Assembly: GCF_036867135.1 (NCBI RefSeq)
Contig: NZ_JBAJIJ010000001.1
Span: 682,001-746,000, forward strand
Direction: 5' to 3'
Length of the DNA: 64,000 bases
DNA from: Aeromicrobium sp. Sec7.5
Lineage (GTDB): Bacteria > Actinomycetota > Actinomycetes > Propionibacteriales > Nocardioidaceae
Part shown: positions 1-10,644 of the stretch, in pieces
How the letters are laid out: every line of letters starts with the position of its first letter
Numbering within the stretch: position 1 is the first letter of the stretch
Notes under the pieces: generated by a model
Told to the model about the DNA's origin: nothing
Database searches by the model: none
What the model saw: only the letters and a program-made list of their open reading frames with translations
Position numbers and translations under genes: made by a program

Positions 1-683
1 ACGACCTTGTGCAGCGCCTCGACGGCGAAGATCGAGTACTGGCCGCCGAGCACGGCCATGTTGCGGCCGCGCAGCAGGTTCTGCAGGTTGAACGCCGCGA
101 ACTGGGCTCGCTGCCCGGCGATGAGGAACTTCGGGAACCAGCCCTCGACGTCGGTGTCGTCGATGCTGTAGATCGCCGAGATCCCACCGATCCGGTCATC
201 GTCCTCGATCTCGCCCACGAGGAGCTCGACCGCGCGGGGGTCGGCCGTCGTGTCGCCGTCGACGCCCAGGAGGTAGTCCAACCCCTCGACCAGGGTGAAG
301 CCGTAGTTCAGCGCGCCGACCTTCTTGTCGGGGTTCTCGCCGATGTCGTGCACGAAGATCTCGGTGCGCTGCATCGCCGCGTCCTGGCCGCGGACGTGCA
401 TCCCTGCGTAGTGGCCGGCGATCTCGGCCGTGGCGTCGGTCGTGTTGTTGACGACGACGTGCACGACGTCCGGGAGCCGGGTCTGCGAGAGCAGGGAGTC
501 CAGGACGCCGGCGATCGCGTCCTCCTCGTTGTAGGCCGGGATGATGCAACCGATCGTCGAGCGACGCGTCGGTGTGCCGCCCATGCCCTGCAGCAGGTCG
601 ACGGCCCAGCCGGCGTCGCCGGTCGGGACGGTCATCGGGGCAGCCGCCCGGTCGCGGTTCGTGGTCGCATGGGGCGATTCCAC
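1..683 (-). CDS. Family 2 glycosyltransferase (3' end outside window)
   Basis: Probable processive or cellulose-synthase-like glycosyltransferase using a nucleotide sugar. The nucleotide-binding segment IIPAYNEED lies near residue 46 and the metal-binding motif reads DGDTTADP, followed by GGQYSIF, the usual spacing of GT-2 proteins. The C-terminal part, where transmembrane segments would be expected, is beyond position 1. The GTG at 683 is preferred because GAGG lies 8 bases upstream; an in-frame ATG at 635 has no such site. It begins 55 bases after the GGDEF-like gene and probably shares its transcript, suggesting that the kinase and GGDEF-like protein control polysaccharide synthesis (inference). 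The acceptor and sugar cannot be told from this fragment. Confidence 0.8.
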   Translation of the reverse strand, partial: MESPHATTNRDRAAAPMTVPTGDAGWAVDLLQGMGGTPTRRSTIGCIIPAYNEEDAIAGVLDSLLSQTRLPDVVHVVVNNTTDATAEIAGHYAGMHVRGQDAAMQRTEIFVHDIGENPDKKVGALNYGFTLVEGLDYLLGVDGDTTADPRAVELLVGEIEDDDRIGGISAIYSIDDTDVEGWFPKFLIAGQRAQFAAFNLQNLLRGRNMAVLGGQYSIFAVEALHKV

Positions 684-738
684 CAGCGTGACCTCAGGCT
701 GTGACCCCGCCGAGCGTCAGTTTCTGCTCAGGATTGCC

Positions 739-1875
739 TCAGGACGGGTCGGGTGCCGCCTGGGCCGAGGTGGTGTCGCGACGCGCTCGCCACTGGGCCT
801 CCTCGATCATCCGATCGAGGCTCTCCGTGCTGGCCCCCTGGACGCTCGTGCCGATCGAGCACCCGGGCGTGACGGGGAGCCCGTCGGGGCGGTGCTCCAG
901 CCCGGTCCGGACGGCGTTGGCGACCCGCTCGACCGGGCGGCGTGCGCGCGCGGTCGTGAGCACGGCGAACCTGCCGCCCCCGAAGTGGCCGATCAGGGCA
1001 AAGGGAGGCACGTGCGTCCGGATGACGCGGCCCACGTGGACGACGACACGGTCGCGGACCGCGGGTCCGAAGGCATCGGCCATGTCCTCGAGGTTCTCGA
1101 TCTCGATCCAGACGAGTCCCACCGCTGCGCCGGCCGCGAACGATCTCTCGATGCGGTCCTCGGCGTCACGTCGGAACGCCGCCGACCCGGGGAGCTCGAA
1201 CTCCGCGGTCGCGCCGCGGGCGTCATCGCCCCACCACGTGGTGCGGGCGTCCTCGGCACGAAGGGCGGTGACGCACATCGCGGCGAGACTGAACGCCGTC
1301 GTGGTGCCGATCGCGACCGTGACGTCGATCGCGCCGTTCCAGCTGGTCGTCCCGGCCACGATCAGGCCTGCGACCACGACGATCGACGTCGCCACGAGCA
1401 GCATGACCGCCTGGAGCACCCTGGCCGACGGCTGCTCGGAGCTGGGTCCGCGAACGGAGTCGATCACGGCTGCCGCGGCGAAGGCGGCGGAGAACACGAC
1501 CGAGAGCGCGAGGGGAACGGCCCGGTCCTCGGTGACGGGGAACACGACGACGGAGGCCGCGGTGACGACCGAGGCGCCGACGGCCAGGGGGAGCTGGGAT
1601 GAGCCGCCGAGCTGTTGGAGCCGCAGTCCCGATCGCAGCAGTCCGAACGAGAGGGTGATCCCGGCGGCCGCCAGGGCGCCGAGGCCCTGCTGGGTGCCGT
1701 CGCCGGGAAGCGAGGCGGTCAGGATCCCCGTACCGGTGACGGAGACGTACGCGACCGAGATGATGCGACCTGCCCTCGTGTCGTACTGCAGGACGGTCGT
1801 CAGCATGAGGTAGGTCGTGATCGCAGCGAGCAGGATCGAGCTCGTGAGCTGCGCCGTCGCGGCGTCGAAGGTCAT
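739..1875 (-). CDS. Membrane protein with degenerate GGDEF domain
   Basis: 378 residues: an N-terminal half of about six hydrophobic segments, then a C-terminal domain with the layout of diguanylate cyclases (family GGDEF). The active-site loop reads GGGRF near residue 299 instead of GG[D/E]EF, and the first metal-binding aspartate position is glutamate (WIEIENLEDM). The fold is recognisable but cyclase activity is unlikely; a role in binding c-di-GMP or in protein contacts is inference. Its ATG overlaps the kinase stop codon (ATGA), so the two are translationally coupled. Confidence 0.75.
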   Translation of the reverse strand: MTFDAATAQLTSSILLAAITTYLMLTTVLQYDTRAGRIISVAYVSVTGTGILTASLPGDGTQQGLGALAAAGITLSFGLLRSGLRLQQLGGSSQLPLAVGASVVTAASVVVFPVTEDRAVPLALSVVFSAAFAAAAVIDSVRGPSSEQPSARVLQAVMLLVATSIVVVAGLIVAGTTSWNGAIDVTVAIGTTTAFSLAAMCVTALRAEDARTTWWGDDARGATAEFELPGSAAFRRDAEDRIERSFAAGAAVGLVWIEIENLEDMADAFGPAVRDRVVVHVGRVIRTHVPPFALIGHFGGGRFAVLTTARARRPVERVANAVRTGLEHRPDGLPVTPGCSIGTSVQGASTESLDRMIEEAQWRARRDTTSAQAAPDPS

Positions 1876-3530
1876 GGGGCCTTCCCGGCGTCGCGGGGCA
1901 GGACCAGGATTGCGGTCGTGCCGCCGGCCTCGGCGCTCTCGAGTCGGATCGTGCCGCCGTGGCGCTCGACGATCTCGCGGGAGATGGCCAGACCGAGGCC
2001 CGACCCCTGGACGCTCGAGACCACGGCATCCGTCGTGCGGTGGTAGGGCTGGAAGACCTCGACGTGGTCCTGCTCGGTCATCCCGTGCCCGGTGTCGGTG
2101 ATCGCGAGCGAGACCTCCGCGTCGTCGCCGGCGAGCTCGACCGTGACCGATCCGCCGTCGACGTTGTACTTGATCGCGTTGGTCACGAGGTTGTCGACGA
2201 CCTGACGGAGCCGGAACGCGTCGCCCGTCACGGTCTGCGGGTCGCCGGCGTCCAGGGTCATGGCGATGACCCGGTCGGCCGCGAGGGGTCGCAGCGCCGT
2301 GACCGACTCCGTGACGACCTCGGCGAGGTCCACGAGTGCCAAGGACATGGGCACCGCGGCACGGGGCGTCCGGCCGCGCGTGGCGAGCAGGTCGTTGACC
2401 AGGGTGAGGAGCCGGGTGGTGTTCCGTTCGGCGACGGCCAGGTGGTTGACGGCCTCGTCGGGCAGGCCCGGAGTGTCGGCGGCGAGCTCGATGTACCCCA
2501 GGATCGAGCTCAGTGGGGTCCGGAACTCATGGGAGACCGAGCTCACGGCCTGGTCGCGCGCAGCCTCGGCCTCGATGGAGTCGCCCACGTCACGGAACAC
2601 CGCCACCAGGCGGTCGACGGTCCCGTCGGAGTCCATCACGAGCCGCCCGCTCACCTCCACCGCGACGCGGTTGCCGTCGGGGTGGCCGATCCAGTAGGTC
2701 TCGCCGTCGATCGGAGCGCCGGTCAGGCCGCGCACGTGGGGGAGGTCGTTCGCGGCGACGGGTGTCACCCCGTCCAGGTGGTACAGCGGCAACCCGTGCG
2801 GTGTGGTGGAGAGCGGCAGGCCGATGTGGCGCATCATGGCGCGCGCGGCGCGGTTGCTGCCCCGGTACGTGCCTCGCGGGTCGAGCGACACCACGCCGAA
2901 GGGGACGGCGTCCATCACGGCGTTCAGGACGCCCTCTTCCCGGCGTGCCTGACGGTGGGCCTCGGCCGATCGACGGGCCTGCGTCGCGAGGAGGCGACGC
3001 TGGGCCGTCTCGCGCGCGCTCGACATGGCGATGACCCCGGCCACGATCAGCACCGAGACGTTCAGGCTCGCGGTGGCGGCGACGGAGGGTGTGCCCACGC
3101 TGCCGGGGTTGAAGCCCATCTCGCGCAGCAGGAGGGGGGACCACGCCACGAGCGTCGCGCTGACGACACCGATGATCGCGCCTGCCCTCCCGGCGTTGAG
3201 GGCCAGCCACGCGACGGGCAGCACGAGCAGGAACCCGAACCCGCTGGTCGGCGTCGCGGCGCGGAGCTGGTTCAACGCCACGAGGTCGACCATGGGGATC
3301 GCGACGACGACGGCCCGGGCCCAGGGGCGCTCCCACGTCGCAACACCCACGACCACGGTGACGAGCACGAGGATCGTCAGTCCCAGGGCCAGGCGCGACT
3401 GCTCCGTCGGGAGGCCGGCGCCGAACGTGAGTCCGGTGACGATGGCCGCAGCGATCAGCAGAGCGGTCTGGGTCGCGAAGAGCCGGCCCGGCGAAACCGG
3501 CACCCGGATGGCATCCGCTCCCAACGGCAT
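1872..3530 (-). CDS. Membrane-bound PAS sensor histidine kinase
   Basis: 552 residues. About six transmembrane segments occupy residues 15-180, followed by a PAS-like sensor region around 205-320, the HisKA phosphoacceptor motif SVSHEFRTP (His near 334) and a HATPase domain with the N box (NLVTNAIKYN), DTGHGM and GSGLGLAIS. All catalytic motifs are intact. No response regulator gene adjoins it, so its partner must be elsewhere. The ATG at 3530 is chosen over a GTG at 3536 because a -10 box TAGCAT sits exactly 6 bases before it, the leaderless arrangement. First gene of a kinase, GGDEF-like, glycosyltransferase operon. Confidence 0.88.
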   Translation of the reverse strand: MPLGADAIRVPVSPGRLFATQTALLIAAAIVTGLTFGAGLPTEQSRLALGLTILVLVTVVVGVATWERPWARAVVVAIPMVDLVALNQLRAATPTSGFGFLLVLPVAWLALNAGRAGAIIGVVSATLVAWSPLLLREMGFNPGSVGTPSVAATASLNVSVLIVAGVIAMSSARETAQRRLLATQARRSAEAHRQARREEGVLNAVMDAVPFGVVSLDPRGTYRGSNRAARAMMRHIGLPLSTTPHGLPLYHLDGVTPVAANDLPHVRGLTGAPIDGETYWIGHPDGNRVAVEVSGRLVMDSDGTVDRLVAVFRDVGDSIEAEAARDQAVSSVSHEFRTPLSSILGYIELAADTPGLPDEAVNHLAVAERNTTRLLTLVNDLLATRGRTPRAAVPMSLALVDLAEVVTESVTALRPLAADRVIAMTLDAGDPQTVTGDAFRLRQVVDNLVTNAIKYNVDGGSVTVELAGDDAEVSLAITDTGHGMTEQDHVEVFQPYHRTTDAVVSSVQGSGLGLAISREIVERHGGTIRLESAEAGGTTAILVLPRDAGKAP

Positions 3531-3542
3531 GCGCACATGCTA
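3531..3542 (-). promoter_or_regulatory. Leaderless promoter -10 of the kinase operon
   Basis: On the minus strand TAGCAT (3542-3537) is followed by 6 bases and the ATG at 3530. This spacing would place the transcript start on the initiation codon. Confidence 0.5.
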
Positions 3543-3571
3543 GGCGTCGGGGGGATCACCCTCGACCGTTT

Positions 3572-3599
3572 TTGGCCTGACGTCCCGCTGCGCTAGGAT
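3572..3599 (+). promoter_or_regulatory. Candidate promoter of rplY-pth-mfd
   Basis: TTGGCC (3572-3577) and TAGGAT (3594-3599) are separated by 16 bases, upstream of the rplY start at 3727. This leaves a leader of about 120 bases, in which I see no obvious riboswitch. Divergent to the kinase operon promoter. Confidence 0.35.
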
Positions 3600-3726
3600 C
3601 GTCAGGTTGCCTCGGCGAGGGTCGGCGTGTCCGACCGTGATCGACAGGGCGCTCGATCCGAGTGCTGCGTCGCGCGCCGCTGGCCCACCCGAACCCCGCA
3701 TTCGTTCCAATCGAGGAGTACTTCCC

Positions 3727-4392
3727 GTGGCTGAGATCACGATCGCCGCCGAGGCCCGCACCGAGTTCGGCAAGGGCGCCGCCCGCCGCATCCGTCGCGA
3801 CGACAAGGTCCCCGCCGTGCTGTACGGCCACGGCACCGACGCCGTCCACGTGACCCTGCCGGGCCACACGCTGATGCTGGCGCTCAAGAACTCCAACGCG
3901 CTGCTCAACATCGAGCTCGGCAAGGACAAGCACCTCGCCATCCCCAAGCAGGTCCAGCGTGATCCGCTGAAGGGCTTCCTCGAGCACGTCGACCTCCTGA
4001 TCGTCAAGCGTGGCGAGAAGGTCACCGTCGACGTCCCCCTCAACATCACGGGCGAGGCCGCGCCCGACGCGCTCGTCGGCATCGACACCACCACGATCTC
4101 CGTCGAGGTCGACGCCACCGCGATCCCGACCGAGATCGAGGTCAGCGTCGAGGGCCTCGAGGTCGGTTCGCACCTGCTCGCCAAGGACCTCCAGCTCCCG
4201 CAGGGTTCGACCCTCGCGGTCGACGAGGACCTCCTGATCATCAACGTCACCGCAGCGCCCACGGCCGCCGAGGTCGACGCGGAGCTCGCCGAGGCCGAGG
4301 CCGAGGTCGGCATCGAGCACGACGAGCCCGAGTCCGAGAACGGCGACGACGCCGAGGCTGACGCCGAGGCCGGGGACGCCGAGTCGGAGTGA
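3727..4392 (+). CDS. rplY: 50S ribosomal protein L25 (TL5/CTC type)
   Basis: 221 residues, the long CTC/TL5 form: an N-terminal 5S-rRNA-binding L25 domain (residues 1-95, with the segment AVLYGHG), a C-terminal beta domain, and a very acidic tail rich in Glu, Asp and Ala. Start is GTG at 3727, with the strong site GAGGAG 8 bases upstream. It overlaps pth by 4 bases (GTGA). The rplY-pth pair is a standard actinobacterial arrangement. Confidence 0.95.
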   Translation: MAEITIAAEARTEFGKGAARRIRRDDKVPAVLYGHGTDAVHVTLPGHTLMLALKNSNALLNIELGKDKHLAIPKQVQRDPLKGFLEHVDLLIVKRGEKVTVDVPLNITGEAAPDALVGIDTTTISVEVDATAIPTEIEVSVEGLEVGSHLLAKDLQLPQGSTLAVDEDLLIINVTAAPTAAEVDAELAEAEAEVGIEHDEPESENGDDAEADAEAGDAESE

Positions 4393-4955
4393 CCTGGCTG
4401 ATCGCCGGGCTCGGCAACCCGGGCCCGGCGTACGCCACCACCCGGCACAACGTCGGGTACCTCGTCACCGACGCGCTCGCCGCGCGCATGGGCGGGACGT
4501 GGTCCTCGCACCGCAAGAGCCGCACCGACGTCGTCGAGGGGCGCCTCGCCGGCGAGCGCGTCGTGCTCGGCCGGACCCGTTCGTACATGAACGAGTCCGG
4601 CGGGCCGCTCAAGGCCCTGGGCGGGTTCTTCGACATCGCTCCGGAGCAGTACGTCGTGGTCCATGACGAGCTCGACATCGACTTCGGTCGGCTGCGCGTC
4701 AAGCTCGGTGGCGGCGACAACGGCCACAACGGGCTCAAGTCCCTGCGCGGCTCGCTCGGCACGGGCGAGTTCCACCGCGTGCGGGTCGGCATCGGCCGCC
4801 CGCCGGGGCAGCAGACCGTGCACGACTTCGTGCTCAAGCCCTGGTCGAGCACCGAGCGCAAGGAGCTCGACATCAACGTCGAGGAGGCGGCCGACGCCGT
4901 CGAGTCACTGATCACCCGCGGACTCGTGGAGACGCAAAGTGCCTTCAACCGCTGA
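4389..4955 (+). CDS. pth: Peptidyl-tRNA hydrolase
   Basis: 188 residues. Releases tRNA from peptidyl-tRNA dropped by ribosomes. The N-terminal signature GLGNPGPAY, the catalytic histidine in TRHNVGYL, the segment RSYMNESG and the region GGDNGHNGLKS are all present, and the length is normal. GTG start overlaps the rplY stop; the 3' end overlaps mfd by 17 bases, so the three genes are tightly coupled. Confidence 0.97.
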   Translation: MTWLIAGLGNPGPAYATTRHNVGYLVTDALAARMGGTWSSHRKSRTDVVEGRLAGERVVLGRTRSYMNESGGPLKALGGFFDIAPEQYVVVHDELDIDFGRLRVKLGGGDNGHNGLKSLRGSLGTGEFHRVRVGIGRPPGQQTVHDFVLKPWSSTERKELDINVEEAADAVESLITRGLVETQSAFNR

Positions 4956-7900
4956 GGCGGACGGCGTCCGCTCCGGGGCGCTGCTGGGTCGCCTGGCCGA
5001 CCGGGTCGCCGGGCTGCCGGGTCTCACCAACGCACTGCGCGAGAGCGCCGACGGGGTGCGCGCCCAGTCGGTGCGCGGGCCGGCTGCCCTCCGCCCGTTC
5101 GTGGCGCACGCCCTCGCCGGGCGTGCGGGGCCTGTCCTCGTGGTCACCGCCACGGCGCGGGAGGCCGACGACGCCGCCGCCGTGCTCGCCGAGACCCTCG
5201 GTCCCGACGCCGTGGCCACCTTCCCGGCCTGGGAGACGTTGCCGCACGAGCGGCTCTCCCCCCGCTCCGACACCGTCGGACGCCGCCTCGCCACCCTCCG
5301 CCGCCTCGTCCACCCCGAGTCCAGCGAGGGGGGCGCGCCGCTGCGCGCGGTCGTGGCGCCGGTGCGCTCGATCCTGCAGCCGCACGTGCGCGGTCTGGCC
5401 GACTTGAAGCCGGTCGAGCTGTCGGTCGGCGACGACTACGAGCTCGACGACCTGGTGCGCGACCTGGCCGGCGCCGCCTACGCGCGGGTCGACCTGGTGG
5501 AGCGCCGCGGCGAGTTCGCCGTCCGCGGCGGCATCGTCGACGTCTTCCCGCCCACGGCCGACCACCCCGTGCGCATCGAGTTCTGGGGCGACACCGTCGA
5601 GGAGATCCGGCAGTTCTCGGTGGCCGACCAGCGCTCGCTCGAGCCGGTCACCCGGGTCTGGGCCCCGCCGTGCCGCGAGCTCCTCCTGACCGACGACGTC
5701 CGTGCCCGCGCCAAGGCGCTGGCCGACAGCCACCCGTCGCTCGTCGAGATGCTGACCAAGATCTCCGAGGGCCACGCGGTCGAGGGCATGGAGTCGTTCA
5801 CGCCCGTGCTGGTCGAGGAGATGGAGCTGCTGGTCGACCTGCTGCCGGAGCACGCCTCGGTCCTGCTGTGCGACCCCGAGCGGATCCGGGCCCGCGCCCA
5901 CGATCTCGTGGCGACGAGCGAGGAGTTCCTGCAGGCCTCGTGGGCCGCCGCGGCGACGGGGGCCGAGTCGCCGATCGACCTCACGTCGGCCGCCTTCCAC
6001 ACGCTCGACCAGGTCAGCGAGCACACCCTGTCACTCGGTCACCTGTGGTGGGGCGTCACGCCGTTCGGGCTCGACGCCGACACGACCGGGGGAGGCGACT
6101 GGGACCTCGAGGTCGAGGAGTCGCCCGAGCTGCGCGGCGACCTCGACGGCGCCGCCACCGTGATCCGCAACTGGCGCACCGAGGGTCTGGAGGTCGTGCT
6201 CGTCGTGCCCGGCCACGGCCAGGTGCAGCGCACCCTCGAGTGGCTCGCCGAGGTCGACCTCGCGGGCGCCGAGATCAGTGCACGTCCGGGGGCCGACGAC
6301 CCGGCGCCGGCCGAGGGCGTCGTGCGGGTGCTGTGCGCGGAGCTGCCGCACGGGTTCGTGGCGCGTCCGCTCGGCCTGGCGGTGCTGACCCACGACGACC
6401 TCGTCGGGCAGCGTGCCGCCGAGAAGGCCACCCGGTCGATGCCCGCGCGGCGTCGCAAGCAGGTCGACCCCTTGGAGCTCGCGGCCGGCGACCCCGTCGT
6501 GCACGAGCAGCACGGCGTCGGCCGATACGTCGAGCTCGTCAACCGCGTCGTGCAGGGCGCGGCCCGCGAGTACCTCGTGATCGAGTACGCGCCGGGCAAG
6601 CGCGGCCAACCCGGCGACCGGCTGTTCGTGCCGATGGACCAGCTCGACCAGGTCAGCCGGTACGTCGGCGGCGAGAACCCCACGCTCGACAAGATGGGCG
6701 GGGCCGACTGGACCCAGCGCAAGGCCAAGGCGCGCAAGGCGGTCCGCCAGATCGCCGGCGAGCTCATCAAGCTCTACGCCGCGCGACAGTCGACCCAGGG
6801 CTACGCCTTCGGTCCTGACACGCCTTGGCAGCGCGAGCTCGAGGACTCCTTCGCCCACGTCGAGACGCCCGACCAGCTCGTCACGATCGAGGACGTCAAG
6901 CGCGACATGGAGCGCACCGTCCCGATGGACCGGCTGGTGTGCGGCGACGTCGGCTACGGCAAGACCGAGATCGCGGTGCGGGCTGCGTTCAAGGCGGTCC
7001 AGGACGGCAAGCAGGTCATCCTGCTCGTGCCCACGACCCTGCTCGTCCAGCAGCACCACGCCACGTTCGCGGAGCGCTTCGGCCAGTTCCCCGTCACGAT
7101 CCGTCCGCTCTCGCGCTTCCAGTCCGAGAAGGAGTCGAAGGAGACGATGGCGGGGCTCGCCGACGGCACGATCGACATGGTCATCGGCACCCACCGCCTG
7201 CTGCAGCCGGGCGTGCACATCAAGGACCTCGGTCTCGTGATCGTCGACGAGGAGCAGCGGTTCGGCGTCGAGCACAAGGAGGCGCTCAAGCACCTCCGCG
7301 CCGCCGTCGACGTGCTCTCCATGTCGGCGACGCCCATCCCGCGCACGCTCGAGATGGCGATCACCGGCATCCGCGAGATGTCCACGATCGCGACCCCGCC
7401 CGAGGAACGGCACCCCGTGCTCAGTTTCGTCGGCGCCTACGAGGACCGCCAGGTCGTCGCCGCGATCCGTCGCGAGCTACTGCGTGAGGGCCAGGCGTTC
7501 TACATCCACAACCGGGTGCAGAGCATCGACAAGGCCGTCGCCCGGCTCCAGGAGCTCGTGCCCGAGGTCCGCGTCGCCGGCGCCCACGGCCAGATGAGCG
7601 AGTCCGAGCTCGAGCGGGTCATGGTCGACTTCTGGGAGAAGCGCTACGACGTGCTGGTGTGCACCACGATCGTGGAGTCGGGCCTGGACGTCTCGAACGC
7701 CAACACCATGATCATCGAGCGCGCCGACGTGCTGGGCCTCTCGCAGCTGCACCAGCTGCGCGGCCGCGTCGGTCGGGGCAGCGAGCGTGCGTACGCGTAC
7801 TTCCTGTACCCGCCCGACAAGCCGCTCACCGAGACCGCGCACGACCGCCTCGCCACGATCGCCCAGCACTCCGAGCTCGGCGGTGGCATGGCCGTGGCCA

Positions 7901-8496
7901 TGAAGGATCTCGAGATCCGCGGCGCGGGCAACCTGCTCGGCGGGGAGCAGTCCGGCCACATCGCCGACGTCGGCTTCGACCTCTACGTGCGGCTGGTCGG
8001 CGAGGCCGTCGCGGAGTTCCGCGGCGAGACCGAGCCGCAGCGGCGCGACGTCAAGATCGAGCTCCCCATCGAGGCGCACCTGCCGACCGACTACGTGCCG
8101 AGCGAGCGGCTCCGGCTCGAGGTCTACAAGCGGCTCTCCGCCGTCGCGAACCTCGAGGAGATCGACGAGCTGCGCGCCGAGCTGGTCGACCGCTACGGCG
8201 AGCCCCCGGTGGAGACCGAGACGCTGCTCGAGGTCGCCCGCCTGCGCGTCGCGGTCGCCGGCGCCGGCGTCGAGGAGATCACGAGCGCCGGGCCCAACGT
8301 CCGGTTCGCGGGCCTCAAGCTGGCCGACTCCGCCCAGATGCGGATGCGCCGGATCTACCCCAAGAGCCTCTACAAGCCCACGACCGACACCCTGCTGGTG
8401 CCGCGTCCGCGCGAGGCCCAGGTCGGGGGCAAGCCCCTGGCCGGCCGCGAGCTGCTGGAGTGGACGCGCACCGTGATCGGCACCCTCGCCGCCTGA
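4939..8496 (+). CDS. mfd: Transcription-repair coupling factor
   Basis: 1185 residues, usual length. Removes RNA polymerase stalled at DNA lesions and recruits UvrA. Domains in order: UvrB-like N-terminal region (about 1-400), CarD-like RNA-polymerase-interaction domain (about 510-600, HEQHGVGRY), helicase module with Walker A GDVGYGKTE near 669 and DEEQ near 768, helicase C with QLRGRVGRG, and the C-terminal TRCF domain. The GTG start lies inside the end of pth; no separate promoter is evident. Confidence 0.97.
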   Translation: MPSTAEADGVRSGALLGRLADRVAGLPGLTNALRESADGVRAQSVRGPAALRPFVAHALAGRAGPVLVVTATAREADDAAAVLAETLGPDAVATFPAWETLPHERLSPRSDTVGRRLATLRRLVHPESSEGGAPLRAVVAPVRSILQPHVRGLADLKPVELSVGDDYELDDLVRDLAGAAYARVDLVERRGEFAVRGGIVDVFPPTADHPVRIEFWGDTVEEIRQFSVADQRSLEPVTRVWAPPCRELLLTDDVRARAKALADSHPSLVEMLTKISEGHAVEGMESFTPVLVEEMELLVDLLPEHASVLLCDPERIRARAHDLVATSEEFLQASWAAAATGAESPIDLTSAAFHTLDQVSEHTLSLGHLWWGVTPFGLDADTTGGGDWDLEVEESPELRGDLDGAATVIRNWRTEGLEVVLVVPGHGQVQRTLEWLAEVDLAGAEISARPGADDPAPAEGVVRVLCAELPHGFVARPLGLAVLTHDDLVGQRAAEKATRSMPARRRKQVDPLELAAGDPVVHEQHGVGRYVELVNRVVQGAAREYLVIEYAPGKRGQPGDRLFVPMDQLDQVSRYVGGENPTLDKMGGADWTQRKAKARKAVRQIAGELIKLYAARQSTQGYAFGPDTPWQRELEDSFAHVETPDQLVTIEDVKRDMERTVPMDRLVCGDVGYGKTEIAVRAAFKAVQDGKQVILLVPTTLLVQQHHATFAERFGQFPVTIRPLSRFQSEKESKETMAGLADGTIDMVIGTHRLLQPGVHIKDLGLVIVDEEQRFGVEHKEALKHLRAAVDVLSMSATPIPRTLEMAITGIREMSTIATPPEERHPVLSFVGAYEDRQVVAAIRRELLREGQAFYIHNRVQSIDKAVARLQELVPEVRVAGAHGQMSESELERVMVDFWEKRYDVLVCTTIVESGLDVSNANTMIIERADVLGLSQLHQLRGRVGRGSERAYAYFLYPPDKPLTETAHDRLATIAQHSELGGGMAVAMKDLEIRGAGNLLGGEQSGHIADVGFDLYVRLVGEAVAEFRGETEPQRRDVKIELPIEAHLPTDYVPSERLRLEVYKRLSAVANLEEIDELRAELVDRYGEPPVETETLLEVARLRVAVAGAGVEEITSAGPNVRFAGLKLADSAQMRMRRIYPKSLYKPTTDTLLVPRPREAQVGGKPLAGRELLEWTRTVIGTLAA

Positions 8497-8517
8497 GCCC
8501 CCGCCCACCTCGGCGAG

Positions 8518-8596
8518 CGGTGAGATAGCGACCTCTCGTGCCCGGGGCGGTGCGGCAGCGACCTTTCGACCGAGCTGAAGCGTCGCTGACTCACCG
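8518..8596. repeat. Imperfect inverted repeat after mfd
   Basis: CGGTGAGATAGCGAC (8518-8532) pairs with GTCGCTGACTCACCG (8582-8596) at 13 of 15 positions. The arms are separated by about 50 bases that contain further copies of the motif AGCGACCT. Located between mfd and mazG; terminator or repeat element, undecided. Confidence 0.5.
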
Positions 8597-8653
8597 CCCA
8601 CGCGGCGGACGGGTCGCCACGTCACCGCCCGCTCGGCGGTGGAGAATGAGCGC

Positions 8654-9277
8654 ATGACCCACGAGCCTCCCGTCGCCGGTGCAGCGCTCCTGGAGCTGGT
8701 CGAGGTCATGGACCGGCTGCGCCGGGAGTGCGCCTGGACGGCCGAGCAGACCCACGAGTCCCTCGCCCGGTACGTGCTCGAGGAGGCGCACGAGGTGCTG
8801 GAGGCCCTCGACGCCGGCGATCCCGACCAGCTGCGCGACGAGCTCGGCGACCTGCTCATGCAGGTCGTCTTCCACGCCCGAATCGGATCAGAGGCCAGCG
8901 GCGAGGCGCGATTCGACGTCGACGACGTGGCTCGCGGCATCACCGACAAGCTCCGCCGCCGCAATCCGCACGTGTTCGGTGACGGCACGGCCCGGACGCC
9001 CGCGGAGATCGATGCAGCCTGGCAGGCGGTCAAGGCGCAGGAGAAGCGCGAACGGGGAGGTCGGGCCTCCGTCCACGACGGCATCCCGGCCTCGTTGCCG
9101 GCCCTGGCGTACGCCGACAAGGTCCTCAAGCGGCTCGGCGATCCGGCGCCGGCCCGCGGGGACGACATCGGCTTGCGCCTCCTCGCCCTCGTGGCCGAGG
9201 CCCGCGCTGCCGGGGTCGACGCCGAGGAGGCGCTGCGCCGGACGGTGCGCACCCTCCCCGACGCGCCGGCGGGATGA
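8654..9277 (+). CDS. mazG: Nucleoside triphosphate pyrophosphohydrolase MazG
   Basis: 207 residues. Hydrolyses (d)NTPs to monophosphates and pyrophosphate in nucleotide-pool cleaning. The metal-binding helices carry EEAHEVLEAL and DELGDLLMQVVFH, the EExxE and ExxD pattern of all-alpha NTP pyrophosphatases, and a CPW-like segment reads ECAWTAEQTH. ATG at 8654 is preferred to the GTG at 8639: GAGAAT stands exactly 6 bases before it, identical to the smpB arrangement in this window. Followed by eno as in other actinobacteria. Confidence 0.92.
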   Translation: MTHEPPVAGAALLELVEVMDRLRRECAWTAEQTHESLARYVLEEAHEVLEALDAGDPDQLRDELGDLLMQVVFHARIGSEASGEARFDVDDVARGITDKLRRRNPHVFGDGTARTPAEIDAAWQAVKAQEKRERGGRASVHDGIPASLPALAYADKVLKRLGDPAPARGDDIGLRLLALVAEARAAGVDAEEALRRTVRTLPDAPAG

Positions 9278-9304
9278 TCGTTCCGCCGAGCCTCTCCGGG
9301 CTGA

Positions 9305-10639
<1,335 letters not shown>

Positions 10640-10644
10640 GTCCG

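Noticed and set aside
739..1875. Active diguanylate cyclase
   Set aside because: GGGRF replaces GG[D/E]EF and the first metal Asp is missing.
4945..8100. Long open frames antisense to mfd and eno
   Set aside because: They arise from high G+C and codon-position bias; their products are Arg/Gly/Asp-rich low-complexity sequence without recognisable domains, while the plus strand encodes conserved proteins.
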